DNA from: Pedobacter rhodius
GTDB lineage: Bacteria; Bacteroidota; Bacteroidia; Sphingobacteriales; Sphingobacteriaceae
Direction: 5' to 3'
Assembly: GCF_027213645.1 (NCBI RefSeq)
Contig: NZ_JAPWGL010000003.1
Coordinates: 558,001 to 622,000 of the forward strand
DNA length: 64,000 nt
The notes under the pieces were generated by a model. That model ran no database searches. It was not told where the DNA came from and saw only the letters and a list, made by a program, of their open reading frames with translations. This document shows, piece after piece, positions 50,310-62,600 of the stretch. The position numbers and the translations under genes are program-made. The number at the start of each line of letters is the position of its first letter. The first letter of the stretch is position 1.

Positions 50310-51560
50310 ATGGATACACAAAATATTAAACAACGGTTCGGTATTATCGGCAATTCGCCGCTGCTTAATCGTGCCATAGATATTGCAAGTCAGGTTGCGC
50401 CAACGGATATGTCGGTGTTAATTACTGGTGAAAGTGGAAGTGGTAAAGAAGTTTTCTCCCAAATTATCCATCAAATGAGTGCCCGTAAACACGGTGCTTT
50501 CATTGCCGTAAATTGTGGCGCTATTCCGGAGGGAACAATAGATTCAGAATTATTCGGTCATGAGAAAGGTTCTTTCACCGGTGCACACGAAGCCCGTAAG
50601 GGTTATTTCGAAGTCGCCAATGGTGGTACGATTTTCCTGGATGAGGTGGCCGAACTGCCTCTTGGAACGCAGGCCCGCTTATTAAGGATTTTAGAAAGCG
50701 GCGAATATTTACGGGTAGGTTCATCGAAAGTTCAAAAAACGGATGTCCGGATTATTGCCGCCACCAATGTTGATGTTTACAACCGCGTTAAAAACGGGAA
50801 ATTCCGTGAAGATTTATATTACAGGCTAAATACTGTTCCCCTGCGAATTCCTGCGTTACATGAGCGTAAGGAAGATATTTATTTATTGTTCAGAAAATTT
50901 GCAGCCGATTTCAGTGATAAATACCGTAGTCCGGGCTTGCATTTAGAACCAGATGCTGTACAGATTTTAACCAATTACAGCTGGCCGGGAAATGTTCGTC
51001 AGTTAAAGAATATTGCCGAACAAATCTGCGTTTTAGAAAAAGAAAGAAATGTAACCGGACAAGCCATTTTAAATTATATCCCTAATGAAGCCGGAAGCAA
51101 TTTGCCAATGGCGATAAACGCGCAGTCGAAAGAAGATTTTACGGAAAGGGATATTTTGTACAAGGTTCTTTTCGACATGAAAAAAGATATGGTTGAGCTT
51201 AAAAAGCTGGTTGCCGAAATTATCCAGCATGGCGGTAACACGGCAACTGTTCTGGCTGATAACCCGCAATACATTAATCAGTTGTACAGGGACGTGGAAT
51301 TGCCTGCCGGACAAGAACATGGTTTCACCATACAGCAGCCAGCACCAAATAATAATAGTAATAACAACAATAACAATACGGATTACAATTTTGCACATGA
51401 TGCAGAAGAAGTAGAAGAATCGTTATCGTTGGTTGATAAAGAATCAGATTTAATAAAGAAAGCACTTAAAAAACATAAGGGTAAGCGTAAATTTGCTGCC
51501 CAGGAATTAGGTATATCCGAACGTACGCTCTACAGAAAGATTAAAGAATTAAGTCTATAA
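50310..51560 (+). CDS. Sigma-54-dependent transcriptional activator without a receiver
   Basis: 416 residues. AAA+ domain with Walker A GESGSGKE (40-47), the sigma-54 contact loop GSFTGA (87-92), TIFLDEVAELP (Walker B) and a WPGNVRQLKN arginine-finger segment. The C-terminus has a Fis-type helix-turn-helix (KFAAQELGISERTLYRKIKEL). There is no N-terminal receiver or sensor, so control must come by another route. A linker (about 346-356) is poly-Asn. It lies just before lptE, suggesting envelope-related regulation. Confidence 0.88.
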   Translation: MDTQNIKQRFGIIGNSPLLNRAIDIASQVAPTDMSVLITGESGSGKEVFSQIIHQMSARKHGAFIAVNCGAIPEGTIDSELFGHEKGSFTGAHEARKGYFEVANGGTIFLDEVAELPLGTQARLLRILESGEYLRVGSSKVQKTDVRIIAATNVDVYNRVKNGKFREDLYYRLNTVPLRIPALHERKEDIYLLFRKFAADFSDKYRSPGLHLEPDAVQILTNYSWPGNVRQLKNIAEQICVLEKERNVTGQAILNYIPNEAGSNLPMAINAQSKEDFTERDILYKVLFDMKKDMVELKKLVAEIIQHGGNTATVLADNPQYINQLYRDVELPAGQEHGFTIQQPAPNNNSNNNNNNTDYNFAHDAEEVEESLSLVDKESDLIKKALKKHKGKRKFAAQELGISERTLYRKIKELSL

Positions 51561-51567
51561 ATAATTT

Positions 51568-52071
51568 ATGAAGATCAAGCTATTTGCTTTCCTTATCGTC
51601 GCAACGTTAAGTTCTTGCGCTTATACCTTTAGCGGTGCATCAACCGAGGGACTGAAAACCGTAACCGTACGTTTTTTTGAAAACAATGCACAGCTGGTTG
51701 TTCCCACTTTAAGTCAGCAATTTACCGAGGCGTTGAAATCGCGTATTCGTAGCCAAACCAAGTTAAGCATTACGCCAAATGATGGTGATGCAATTTTTCA
51801 GGGCAACATTACGGGATACGAAATCAAGCCTGTAGCTTTAACGTCGAGTGCTACACCTACAGCCTCTAATAACAGGTTAACCATTACTGTTGCTGTAAAA
51901 TACATTAATAATATTAAAGATCATGAGAAGGAAAGCTTTGAAGAAAGCTTTACCCGTTACTTCGATTTTCCGGTGGGCGGTTCGATACAAGGCCTTCAGG
52001 CACAAGCCATAGAAGCCATTAACAAGCAACTTACCGAAGATATTTTTAACAGGGCTTTTGCTCAATGGTAG
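51568..52071 (+). CDS. lptE: LPS-assembly lipoprotein LptE
   Basis: 167 residues. Lipoprotein signal SSC with lipidated Cys17, then the LptE fold (AYTFSGASTEGLKTVTVRFFENN). It plugs the LptD barrel for LPS insertion at the outer membrane. Starts 7 bp after the sigma-54 activator stop codon. Confidence 0.85.
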   Translation: MKIKLFAFLIVATLSSCAYTFSGASTEGLKTVTVRFFENNAQLVVPTLSQQFTEALKSRIRSQTKLSITPNDGDAIFQGNITGYEIKPVALTSSATPTASNNRLTITVAVKYINNIKDHEKESFEESFTRYFDFPVGGSIQGLQAQAIEAINKQLTEDIFNRAFAQW

Positions 52072-52124
52072 TTTAAAGTTTTAAAAACCGCCTGCATTAT
52101 TTATCTTAGCAGCAAACCTCAGTA

Positions 52125-53201
52125 ATGGATAACAAACAGCTACTTGCAGATTTATTGGCGCAACCCGGAAAGGTTAGGCAAGAGCATATCCCCATGCTGA
52201 AAGAAATGCTGGAGCAATGCCCTTACGCACAGCCGATTCGTTTGCTTTTAGCCAAGGCAGATTCCGCATTTGTTCCGGGGGCATCTTTATATAGCAACGG
52301 AAAAGTATTATACAATTTGTTGCAACTGGAAAATGTTGAAGAGGAAGAAAAAGCTGAAAACAATACGCCGGAAAAAGAAACTTTAGAAAGTGAATTTGCA
52401 GAAATTGATGCAGAAAGCACAGCTGATGAACAGGAAATTTTTGATGAAATCGGTGAAATTACTGAAGATTTAAAACCGGTTATTTTACAAGCGGTAAATG
52501 TAGAAACGCCCGATACCCTACCGGGTATTGACAGGCATTTGATGGATTTGCCGGCTGATGAAGATAATTTTATTGAAAGTGTAGCGTCAACAGATTTTTT
52601 CGCTTTCGAACAACAGGCGAGTACGGATGTTGTAAAAGCACCACAAATAGAAACTGTTGTACCTGATGAACCTGAACACAGCTTTGTTTCTAAATATGAT
52701 GATGACCAGCTTCCGTATACTTTTTTGTGGTGGCTTGCAAAAACACGTAAGGAACATGAACAAATTTTTCAGCCTTATGCACAGCCAAAACCTGGTTTGG
52801 CAAAGCAACCGCAACATAAAAATCAGGAGCAGGCCGAATTTCAACAGCAGTATGTAGAGCATATTTTTCACATACAAACACCCTTTGAAGTAGCTGATCA
52901 TTTAGCAGAATACCCATCTGCAGAAGTAAAAGATGCTAAAGGCGCTGAAATTATTGAAAAGTTTTTAAAAGAAGACCCGACAATAAAACCACCAAAGCCC
53001 GAACAAATCGATAATGAGAATAAAGCGAAAAAAAGTGCGGAAGACCATTATGACCTGGTTTCGGAGACTTTAGCTAAAATTTATATCGAGCAAATGCTTT
53101 ACCACAAAGCCATAGATACTTATAAAAAATTAAGTTTGAAATATCCGGAAAAAAGTGGTTACTTTGCCGACCTTATCCAATCTATAGAAAAGAAATTTTA
53201 A
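52125..53201 (+). CDS. Uncharacterised acidic protein of the lptE-secG cluster
   Basis: 358 residues. The N-terminal 70 and C-terminal 70 residues look helical and repeat-like (LYNLLQLENVEEEE; LAKIYIEQMLYHKAIDTYKKLSLKYPEKSGYFADLIQ, which resembles a TPR hairpin). The middle is acidic and low-complexity (about 80-170), with no signal peptide. Recognised by synteny between lptE and secG in Bacteroidota; no function is known. Confidence 0.7.
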   Translation: MDNKQLLADLLAQPGKVRQEHIPMLKEMLEQCPYAQPIRLLLAKADSAFVPGASLYSNGKVLYNLLQLENVEEEEKAENNTPEKETLESEFAEIDAESTADEQEIFDEIGEITEDLKPVILQAVNVETPDTLPGIDRHLMDLPADEDNFIESVASTDFFAFEQQASTDVVKAPQIETVVPDEPEHSFVSKYDDDQLPYTFLWWLAKTRKEHEQIFQPYAQPKPGLAKQPQHKNQEQAEFQQQYVEHIFHIQTPFEVADHLAEYPSAEVKDAKGAEIIEKFLKEDPTIKPPKPEQIDNENKAKKSAEDHYDLVSETLAKIYIEQMLYHKAIDTYKKLSLKYPEKSGYFADLIQSIEKKF

Positions 53202-53214
53202 AATATATTTTATC

Positions 53215-53574
53215 ATGATAACCTTTTTAATCATTTTATTAATTGTTGCTTGTGTAGCTTTAGGCTTATTTGTATTGGTACAAAACCCTAAAGGGGGTGG
53301 TTTAGCAACTGGTGGTGGTACCAGCAATATGTTTGGTGTTCAACGTACAGGCGATGTTTTAGAAAAAGGATCGTGGGTATTGTTAGCTGTAATTGTAGTT
53401 TTAACTTTATCAATTACTACAATTGCTAAAACAAACGGCGGTGCTGCTGCAACGGGTAATACCGAAATTCAGGATCGTTTAAACAAAATGCCTTCACCTT
53501 CTCCACTCGGCGGCGGTGCAACAAATAGTGCGGCGCCTGCAAAACCTGCAACTGCTGATACAACTAAGAAATAG
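53215..53574 (+). CDS. secG: Preprotein translocase subunit SecG
   Basis: 119 residues: two transmembrane helices (about 2-22 and 58-76) with the SecG loop FVLVQNPKGGGLATGGGTSNMFGVQRTGDVLEK between them. The C-terminal tail is Ala/Pro/Thr-rich. Supports the SecYEG channel. Ends the miaB-secG cluster with a strong terminator. Confidence 0.92.
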   Translation: MITFLIILLIVACVALGLFVLVQNPKGGGLATGGGTSNMFGVQRTGDVLEKGSWVLLAVIVVLTLSITTIAKTNGGAAATGNTEIQDRLNKMPSPSPLGGGATNSAAPAKPATADTTKK

Positions 53575-53597
53575 TTAAGGCTATAAAACATTTTTGA

Positions 53598-53628
53598 AAA
53601 GCTTTCCTCAAAAGGGAAAGCTTTTTTT
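53598..53628 (+). terminator. Terminator of the secG cluster
   Basis: aaagctttcc pairs with ggaaagcttt (10 bp) around a 7-nt loop, followed by a T-run. Confidence 0.9.
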
Positions 53629-53712
53629 ATTATGGACTATTCATATAAAGGACAAACGGTTTATTGCATTAAGAATGACGACTTGATTTAACTTTATTAA
53701 TATAACTCCAAT

Positions 53713-53732
53713 CCCTCCTTGAATAAGGAGGG
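53713..53732. repeat. Perfect 8-bp stem palindrome in the secG-groES gap
   Basis: ccctccttgaataaggaggg: arms of 8 bp around gaat. There is no T-run, so it is probably a dispersed palindrome and not a terminator. Confidence 0.6.
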
Positions 53733-53777
53733 GAGCTAAATACTCTTACCGGCAGTTGAACTAATGCATTGAATTTA

Positions 53778-54113
53778 TATAAAGCACCTCAATCTGCGGT
53801 TTATCAGCGAAATCTGCGGGAAAAATTTGTCAGCCTTATCCAATTTAAACAACTAACAGTATAATACGTTTTATAAAGCACCACAATCTTCGGTTTATCA
53901 GCGAAATCTGCGGGAAAAATTGTCAGCCTTAACCAATTTAAATAGCTAACAGTATAATACGTTTTATAAAGCACTGCAATCTGCGGTTCATCAGCGAAAT
54001 CTGCGGGAGAAATTTGTCAGCCTTATCCAATTTAAACAACTAACAGTATAATACGTTCTATAAGGCACTGCAATCTGCGGTGTATCAACGAAACCTGCTG
54101 GAGAAACATCAGA
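53778..54113. repeat. About 3.6 tandem copies of a 94-bp unit before groES
   Basis: Units start at 53778, 53872, 53965 and 54059 (lengths 94, 93, 94 and a partial of about 55). Each has tataaagcac, caatctgcggt, tcagcgaaatctgcggga, gtcagcctta, ccaatttaaa and taacagtataatacgtt. Copies differ at few positions. Along with the palindrome at 53713 this fills most of the 750-bp gap between secG and groES; no gene is credible in it. Confidence 0.9.
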
Positions 54114-54229
54114 CTTGTTTAAATAATTAATCTAAACCATTACAATTGGCAATAAAATTAATTTCCTTCTGCCAAGCTGACACGCAAATTTTTCGATATT
54201 TCTGCATTTATCTAAAAAATTGACAGTAC

Positions 54230-54290
54230 GGGTGCAAATTTGTCCCTGAAAAGCTATTGGCATAAAAAGTGTTAAATGTATGCGTAGTTA
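54230..54290 (+). promoter_or_regulatory. Possible groESL promoter region with a TTGGCAT-type element
   Basis: The leader has ttgacagtacgg... ttgtccctg (TGACA / TGTC-like arms) and then TTGGCATaaaaaGTG. This resembles a -24/-12 element, although GC is GT at the -12 position, and resembles heat-shock leaders I recall in Bacteroidota. Assignment is weak. Confidence 0.3.
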
Positions 54291-54325
54291 AAAAACTTAA
54301 ATCAAAATAAAAAATAATAAAAGTT

Positions 54326-54616
54326 ATGGCGTTAAACCTTAAACCAATTGCTGGCAGTTCGAACAGAGTAATCGTTGAACCGGCTGCGGCAGAAGAAAAA
54401 ACTGCATCGGGTTTGTATATCCCTGATACGGCTAAAGAAAAACCATCTAAAGGGACTGTAGTTTCCGTTTCTGAAGAAGATTCTGAAGGTAAAAAAGCTA
54501 GTGTAAAAGTTGGCGATGTTGTAATTTATGGTAAATACGGTGGTACCGAATTCCCTTACGAAGGTAAAGATTACCTGATTATGCGTGAAACTGATATTTA
54601 CGCTGTTGTTGGATAG
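54326..54616 (+). CDS. groES: Co-chaperonin GroES
   Basis: 96 residues. N-terminal KPIAGSSNRVIVEPAAAEEKTASGLYIPD with the mobile loop, then VSEEDSEGKKASVKVGDVVIYGKYGGTEF. Caps GroEL. Followed by groEL after 99 bp. Confidence 0.96.
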   Translation: MALNLKPIAGSSNRVIVEPAAAEEKTASGLYIPDTAKEKPSKGTVVSVSEEDSEGKKASVKVGDVVIYGKYGGTEFPYEGKDYLIMRETDIYAVVG

Positions 54617-54715
54617 ATAAATTGAAATGTTACAATGTACAACGTTGTAATGTTATAAAGCTAGGATTGAAACTTTTCAACCTTCAAACATTAAAACTTT
54701 TAAAAAAATCTTAAA

Positions 54716-56353
54716 ATGTCAAAACAAGTAAAATATAACGTAGAAGCACGCGACGCCCTTAAAAGAGGTGTTGATATTCTGGCGAATGCAGTAAAAGTAA
54801 CTTTAGGTCCTAAAGGCCGTAACGTAATTATCGATAAAAAATTCGGTTCTCCGGCCATTACTAAAGATGGTGTTACCGTTGCTAAAGAAATCGAATTAAA
54901 AGATGCGGTTGAAAACATGGGTGCTCAAATGGTTAAAGAAGTGGCTTCAAAAACAGCAGATATTGCTGGTGACGGAACAACTACAGCAACCGTTTTAGCG
55001 CAGGCCATTATTACAACAGGTATTAAAAACGTTGCTGCGGGTGCAAATCCAATGGATTTAAAACGTGGTATTGATAAAGCTGTTGCTGCAGTTGTAGAAA
55101 ACTTAAAAGCACAATCGCAAACGGTTGGTGAAGACAATAACAAAATTAAACAAGTTGCATCCATCTCAGCGAATAATGATGAGGTTATCGGCGCTTTAAT
55201 TGCTGAAGCAATGGGTAAAGTTGGTAAAGATGGTGTAATTACCGTTGAAGAAGCAAAAGGTACCGAAACTGAAGTTAAAACAGTTGAAGGTATGCAGTTC
55301 GACAGAGGGTATTTATCTCCATACTTCGTTACGAATGCAGATAAAATGGAGGCTGAACTAGATAGCCCTTACATTTTAATCTACGATAAGAAAATCAGCA
55401 ACATGAAAGAATTGTTGCCTGTTTTGGAGAAAACGGTTCAAACCGGCAAACCATTGGTTATCATCGCTGAAGATTTAGATGGCGAAGCATTAGCGACATT
55501 AGTTGTAAACAAAATCCGTGGTTCATTAAAAGTTGTTGCGGTTAAAGCACCAGGTTTTGGTGATAGAAGAAAAGCAATGTTGGAAGACATCGCTATCTTA
55601 ACCGGTGGTATCGTTGTTTCGGAAGAAAGAGGTTATAAATTAGAAAACGCTGATTTAACTTATTTAGGTTCTGCGGAGAAAGTTGTTGTAGATAAAGACA
55701 ATACAACGGTTATCAACGGTGCTGGTAACTCTGATGATATTAAATCTCGTGTTAGCCAAATCAAAGCACAGATTGAAACCACTACATCGGATTACGATAA
55801 AGAAAAATTACAGGAGCGTTTAGCTAAATTAGCAGGCGGTGTTGCAGTTCTTTATGTAGGTGCAGCCAGCGAAGTGGAAATGAAAGAGAAAAAAGACCGT
55901 GTTGATGATGCTTTACATGCAACCCGTGCAGCTGTAGAAGAAGGTATCGTTGCTGGTGGTGGTGTGGCTTTCATTCGTGCAGTTGCGGCTTTAGCAGATT
56001 TAAAAGGTGCTAACGAAGATGAAAACACTGGTATTCAGATTATCCGTCGTGCGATTGAAGAACCATTGCGTCAAATCTGTGAAAACGCAGGTATCGAAGG
56101 TTCTATCGTTGTTCAGAAAGTTAAAGAAGGTACAGCAGATTTCGGGTATAATGCCCGTACCGATGTTTACGAAAACTTAATTGGTGCCGGTGTTATCGAC
56201 CCAACTAAAGTTTCTCGTGTAGCCTTGGAAAATGCAGCTTCAATTGCAGCGATGCTATTAACAACTGAAGTTGTTTTAGCAGATGAGCCGGAAGAAGCAG
56301 GTGCTTCAGCACATCCTCCAATGGGTGGCGGTGGCATGGGTGGTATGATGTAA
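54716..56353 (+). CDS. groEL: Chaperonin GroEL
   Basis: 545 residues, standard length. The ATP-binding motif VTLGPKGRN and [14 protein letters not shown], the apical-domain [13 protein letters not shown], and the C-terminal GGMGGMM tail are all present. Folds a wide set of proteins with GroES. Ends with a strong terminator. Confidence 0.97.
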   Translation: MSKQVKYNVEARDALKRGVDILANAVKVTLGPKGRNVIIDKKFGSPAITKDGVTVAKEIELKDAVENMGAQMVKEVASKTADIAGDGTTTATVLAQAIITTGIKNVAAGANPMDLKRGIDKAVAAVVENLKAQSQTVGEDNNKIKQVASISANNDEVIGALIAEAMGKVGKDGVITVEEAKGTETEVKTVEGMQFDRGYLSPYFVTNADKMEAELDSPYILIYDKKISNMKELLPVLEKTVQTGKPLVIIAEDLDGEALATLVVNKIRGSLKVVAVKAPGFGDRRKAMLEDIAILTGGIVVSEERGYKLENADLTYLGSAEKVVVDKDNTTVINGAGNSDDIKSRVSQIKAQIETTTSDYDKEKLQERLAKLAGGVAVLYVGAASEVEMKEKKDRVDDALHATRAAVEEGIVAGGGVAFIRAVAALADLKGANEDENTGIQIIRRAIEEPLRQICENAGIEGSIVVQKVKEGTADFGYNARTDVYENLIGAGVIDPTKVSRVALENAASIAAMLLTTEVVLADEPEEAGASAHPPMGGGGMGGMM

Positions 56354-56386
56354 TCAACCATTCGCATAAAACTTACGTGTAAAATT

Positions 56387-56421
56387 AAATCCCTCAAAAC
56401 TAAGGTTTTGGGGGATTTTTT
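56387..56421 (+). terminator. Terminator of groEL
   Basis: aaatccctcaaaac pairs with gttttgggggattt (one mismatch) over a short loop, followed by TTTTTT. Confidence 0.85.
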
Positions 56422-56678
56422 GTTGATAAAGACTTTAGAAAAGGCATTTTTCATCATAATGCAAGATATTTCATATTTACTTTTGTGTAAATTTTTAGTA
56501 ATACGCTATCATTTAACTAATTTAGCAGCTAAATAACTTGAAGAAAAACGATATCGAATAAATATTTACTAAACAAATTAACTTACTGTTGCCCTTTTTT
56601 GACTTTGTCATAATCGGAAGTTTATATTTCTTTCCTGTAATTCTTCTTTTAAAACAATTTCCCTATTGTTGAAAATTT

Positions 56679-59600
56679 ATGAAGACCTGGTGTAGAAAGA
56701 TTTCGCGTGTAGTTGCTGTATGCTCGGCTCTTTTGTTTTTTGCCTTTTCGGCGCAAGCACAGTTGACGAATGTGGTGGTTGATCCTGGGCCCTACGGAGG
56801 TGGTAGTAATATTAGCGTATCTTTAAATTTTGCAAATAATCAATCTGAATTTAAAATTGGAAATGTATTTACATTATATATCTCTGATTCGAATGGAAAT
56901 TTTATCGGTAATGGAACTCAAATTGGAACATACTCGGGGTTTTATACGTCATTTATTAATGGTATTCTACCCCTTAACTTACAACAAGGAAATGGTTATA
57001 AGTTGAGAATTTTAGCGAGCAGTCCTGCTCAAGTAATTGACATTCCAGGCACAATTGACATTCGTAATGTTCAATCAAAGCCCATTACAATCACACCATC
57101 TCTTTTAAGTCGAGATTTAGGAGGGGATAATTTAGGTTGGTGTCCAGCAGAAGCAAAAAATGGTCAAAGTTTTTTTGTAAAAAGTGATGCTATAAATCCA
57201 TCTACGGTTATCATTGAAGTCAAGAATCTTAAAACTGGCACGACTACAACATTTAATGAAATCGTTGGTTCTGGGGTGGATATTACAGGAATAGATATAG
57301 GATACTATCTTATTACGGTGATATCTACCACCAACACTGGTGGAGTGAACATAAAATCAATCAAATCTTATTTTCTGCACAATACTCCCTTATTAGTTAA
57401 TATTCAAGATAGTGGACAGAACATTGGTTGTATAAATGGGCCAGGCCAATCAGCTAGAGTTTCATTTCAACTTACTTTAATTGGAGGAATTGACAACAAT
57501 TATCCAGGAACTATCTATCGAGTTGACTGGGGTGACGGTTCAACAAGTGAATCTACGATCTATGAAATTACGACTAACGCTTCTAAAATATCTCATGATT
57601 ACACGAGGACATCTTGTGGCGAACCAACTATTCCAGGAAATCCACCAATATCAAACTCATTTAAAACTACAGTAAATGCAATAAGTGAGGTTTGTAATGT
57701 TAGTAGACCTGCGACTGCCTATGCGCAAGTATTTATAAACCCCATAGCTAGGATAACACCAGTAAATTCTGTGGGCTGTATCAATACTTTAATTAGGTTT
57801 ACCAATGCTTCAACTGGCGGAACAAGACAAAACTGTTCTCCATTAATGGACTACACATGGTATGTTGATGGGAAAAAAATTATAGAGTTTTCGGATACCA
57901 GACCTTTTGATCACATTTTTATAACAACAGGTAAGCACATAGTCACACTTGTTGCCTCTAATGGTGTTGGAGTTTGTTTACCTAGTGAATTTAATACTGA
58001 AATCTGCATACAAGATCCCCCAAAACCAGCATTTGAAATCACTACGCCTACAACAGGATGTGCTCCATTTACGGTAGAAGTTTTAGATAAATCTAAAATT
58101 GACCAAAGCTGTCCAGCTGCTCCGTCTCCCATATATAATTGGATTGTTACCAACACTAATGGTACGCGTTTTACCGCTTTTACAAACAATATTCCAAATC
58201 CTAAATTTATATTTACAAATCCTGGTGTATATAACATTGCGTTGGAGATTTCTACGGGAGCATGCTCACCGGTAAAAAGCCAATTGCCAAATCCAATAGT
58301 AATTATTAATGGTCAACCAACGGTTTCTCTGGCTGATCCTACAAAACTTTGTAGGCTTGGAAGTTATAGTTTCGACAATATTCCAAATACCCCGACACAA
58401 ACCATTTTTACAGGAACACAAGTAGATTTGCCAGATACTTATACTTGGACAGTTACAGATGAAAATGGGAATGCATTAACAAATGATGATTATTCATTTG
58501 ATGCGGGCTTTTCTATGAATAGTAAATATCCTTCTATTAATTTCAAAAAGAATAGAATATACATAATTACTGTAATCCATAAAAACACTTGTGCTACAGT
58601 AACAAAATCACAAAAAATAGAGTTTGTTGCTGCTCCTTCAATTAACCTAGGTGCGGATAAAAACATTTGTTTTACACAAAGCACCGTTAATTTAGAAGCC
58701 ATTATTACAGGGATGGTTAAAAATGGCAAATGGGTTGGTGGTTCAGGTATTTTTGGAAATGTGAATAGCACTATTACCACCTATACCCCAACTGAAAATG
58801 AAAAAATTACTGGTCTTGTTACATTAACTTATACTGCAGAAACAGATCTCCAGGAACCTTGTAAAACCATCTCAGAAAAAATTAGAATCTACATTAAAAA
58901 AGAAATTAGAATTACAAGTTCAGATAAATTAACTATTTGCTCAGGGAATCCGCTTAACTATTCCCCAATCTCCAACTTAGATAATACTGTTTATACTTGG
59001 ACCGCAAAAGGATCTTCAAATGCAAATGGTTTTAATGATTCTGCAAGCCCTGGCTTATCCATTGCCGACGTTTTAGCTAATTCTGATCCAATAAATCCTG
59101 CTACGGTTACCTACACAATTACACCTGTAAATGATGGCTGTTCAGGTGTTCCTTTTACCTTAACCGTTACCATTGCTCCGCGCCCAATTGTTACAGCGAC
59201 ACCTGCATTTTTAAATATTTGTAGCAATCAAACCGCATCAATTGCACTATCATCTAACTTACCAGATACCAAATATACATGGACTAGCACTTCGGTAGCT
59301 GGAGTGACTGGATTTACCAATAACAGCAATCCTACATCAACATCAATTATTAATGATAATTTAGTTAACAATACCTCAGCTCCTGTTATTGTTACTTATA
59401 CCATTACCCCTATTTCAATTAACGATTGTACAGGCCTGCCATATACAGTAAACATTACTGTACAGCCTTTACCAACTATACCTAATGCCGGCCTGGACGA
59501 TAACATATGCAGTACCGGAACCTATATTTTAAAAGGGAACAAAGCAATTGTAGGGATAGGAAGATGGACACAAGTATCTAACTATCCTGCTGTTAATATT

Positions 59601-62600
59601 TCATCCGATGATCAAGAAAATGCAACTGTTTCTGGTTTAGTTGCAGGCAATGAATATATTTTTAGATGGACCATAACTACGGCCCAAGGTTGTTTCTTAA
59701 TTGATGATGTAAAAATCACCATCAATCCATTTTCTGTTGGCGGTACAATAGTGGGGGCTAAAACCGTATGCGCAGGAAATAATAGTGGCTCAATTACGCT
59801 AAGTGAACAAGTAGGTAGTGTAGTTAGATGGGAAAGTTCTACGGATGGATGGGTTAATTGGAACACTATTGATAATACGACAGTTAGTATTGCCTATTCA
59901 AATCTTAATACTACTACCCAATACCGAGCGGTTGTACAAAGTGGTGCGTGTAAACCTGAATTTTCTACACCTGCTACCATTACAGTAGTACCTGCAACAA
60001 CAATTGCCGATGCGGGTACCAACCAGGTATTATGTAATGAAACCAGCGCCCAGCTAAATGCATTGTCCACACTGAAAGCCGGAGAAACCGGCAGATGGAC
60101 AGTAGTTAGCCCAATATTATCAAATACGCAGATCACAGATCCGACAAACCCTGCAACTACAATAACCAAACTTACACCTGGACAAACCTATATTTTTACC
60201 TGGACCGTTATAGGTCCATCGCCCTGTGGGCCAACACAGGATAATGTGACGATCACAGACCTTCTTCCCTTAACCAACACCATTAGCAGTACAAGTGCTG
60301 AGGTTTGTTATAACCAGAGCATTGCCGTTACAGGCGATACACCTACCGGAGGAAATGGCACTTATACTTATCAATGGCAGAGCAGTGCGGATGGAAATAC
60401 CTGGGCCGATATTAGTGGTCAAACTGGTAAAGATCTCAACGTACCGGTAACTACTTCCGCTTTTTACAGAAGAATTGTAAACAGCAATGTTTGTACGTCA
60501 AACAGCAATAGCGTTGAAATAAAAGTATTACCGGTTGTTATTGGAAATACAATCGCTTCAGATCAAACCATCTGTATTGGTAGCCCGGCACTCACAATAA
60601 CAGGAACCACACCAACTGGTGGAAGCGGAACTTACCTGTACCAATGGCAATCCAGCATAAACAACGGGGTAACATGGGTAGATGTTACCGGCGCCACGGG
60701 TAGGGATTTTACACCATCTGCGCTGAGTGTAACCATTCTGTACCGACGTTCTGTTACAAGCGGTACCTGTTCCAATTTTAGTACCCCTGTTAAAATTACA
60801 GTAAATCCTTCGGCTAAAGCGGAGATTACCTATACAACAGATTTTGGCTGCCCTCCGTTTGTGTTAACACCTGCAATAATAAAGGCAAACGCTTATCCGG
60901 ATAGAAACGATACGTATACCTGGTTTGCAGATAATGTTCAAATCGGAACCGGTATTAACTTTCCGGGCTATACGATTACTGGCGAAAATAAAGCGGTTGT
61001 CATAAAATTAGTTGTAACAAGCAGTCTGGGCTGTACAGGTGACGAAACCAGCCATACATTTTCAACTCAGCAGGATGTAAAAGCCGCATTTACCCAGTCG
61101 GTTACGCAAGGCTGCGGTCCGTTGGCCGTTAACTTTACCAACACATCGAATTCATTAACGGCATCCAGTTTTAAATGGGATTTCGGAAACGGAACAACAT
61201 CAAATCTGGCGCAACCCGGTCCGGTAACTTTTCAGGCGGATCCGACAGGTAAAGATATTACTTATACGATAACGCTGAGCGCCATAACACCATGCGGTAC
61301 AACGACTCAAAAGTCTACTGTATTAGTTCAGGGTAAAGCGGTATCCATATTCAGTCCTGATAAAACGACAGGCTGCTCGCCGCTGTTAGTCAATTTTAGC
61401 AACACATCACCGGTAAGCTCAGGCACAACTTACACGTTTGATTTTAACGATGGCTCTCCCAAGGTAATAACCAACGACAGAAGTTCGGTAAACCATTTAT
61501 TTACCACCCTTGCCGTTAGGGATTATGTTATCACCATGACTGCCGAGAATGCTTGTGGTAAAAGTACATCAAGTTACACCCTTCGGGTTTCGCCGAACGA
61601 TATTACGCCAGAGTTAGTTGTTAATGCGGGGGAACTTACCGGTTGCGCACCCTTAAAGGTTAATTTTTATAATAACTCAAAAGGGGCCAGCAAGTTTATT
61701 TATGATTTTGGTGATGGTACAGGTATACAGATCACCAATTCAGCGCCGGAAACCGTTTCGCATATTTTTACAAAACCAGGCAAATTTACGGTTACGTTAT
61801 ATGCGTCAAATGATTGTTCAAATGCACAAACCACTGAAACCATTACGGTATTGGCGCAACCAACAGTTGAATTTACAGCAGATAAAACGGCAATTTGCGA
61901 TGGTGGTTTGGTAAAATTTAAAAACACAAGTAAAAATGCTATAGGCTATACCTGGGATTTTGGAGATGGAACAACATCTGCAGAGTTCGAACCTGAACAC
62001 ATTTATAAAGGTGCAGGCAAAAATTATACGGTTAAATTGACCTCAATAAATCTTTTAGGCTGTACCAACACGCTGGTTCTGACAGATTATATAAATATTG
62101 CACCCGAATTGAAGTCGATATTTACGGTTTTACCTGGGAACGAGCTATCCATTCCGAATTTCACTTTTAGCTTTAAAGATGCAAGTTTAAACGGTGCCGG
62201 AAGCTGGGAATGGAACTTTGGTGATGGAACAAGCTCTACACTTCAAAACCCGACACATACTTACCCTAACGTTGGAGATTATACAGTAACCCTGAAAATT
62301 TTGAATAAAGAAGGCTGCTCGGCAGTTTCGTCGCAGGCCGTCAGAATAATTGGTGTACCCGGATTTTTATATGTACCAAACTCATTTATGCCGGCAAGTC
62401 AGAAAAATGAGTTACAAACTTTCCGGGCAAAAGGAAGAGGTATTGATACCTGGAAAATGACGGTTTTTAACAAATGGGGACAGGTTTTGTGGGAAACGAC
62501 AAAACTCGACGACGGTGCGCCGCTGGAAGGATGGGATGGAAGATACAACGGGCAGGAGCAGCCTCAGGGCGTTTACTTCTGGAAAATTGATGTAAAGTTT

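Noticed and set aside
53778..54113. Tandem 94-bp units as a CRISPR array
   Set aside because: There are no unique spacers between short direct repeats; the units are long, contiguous and nearly identical, and no cas genes are nearby.
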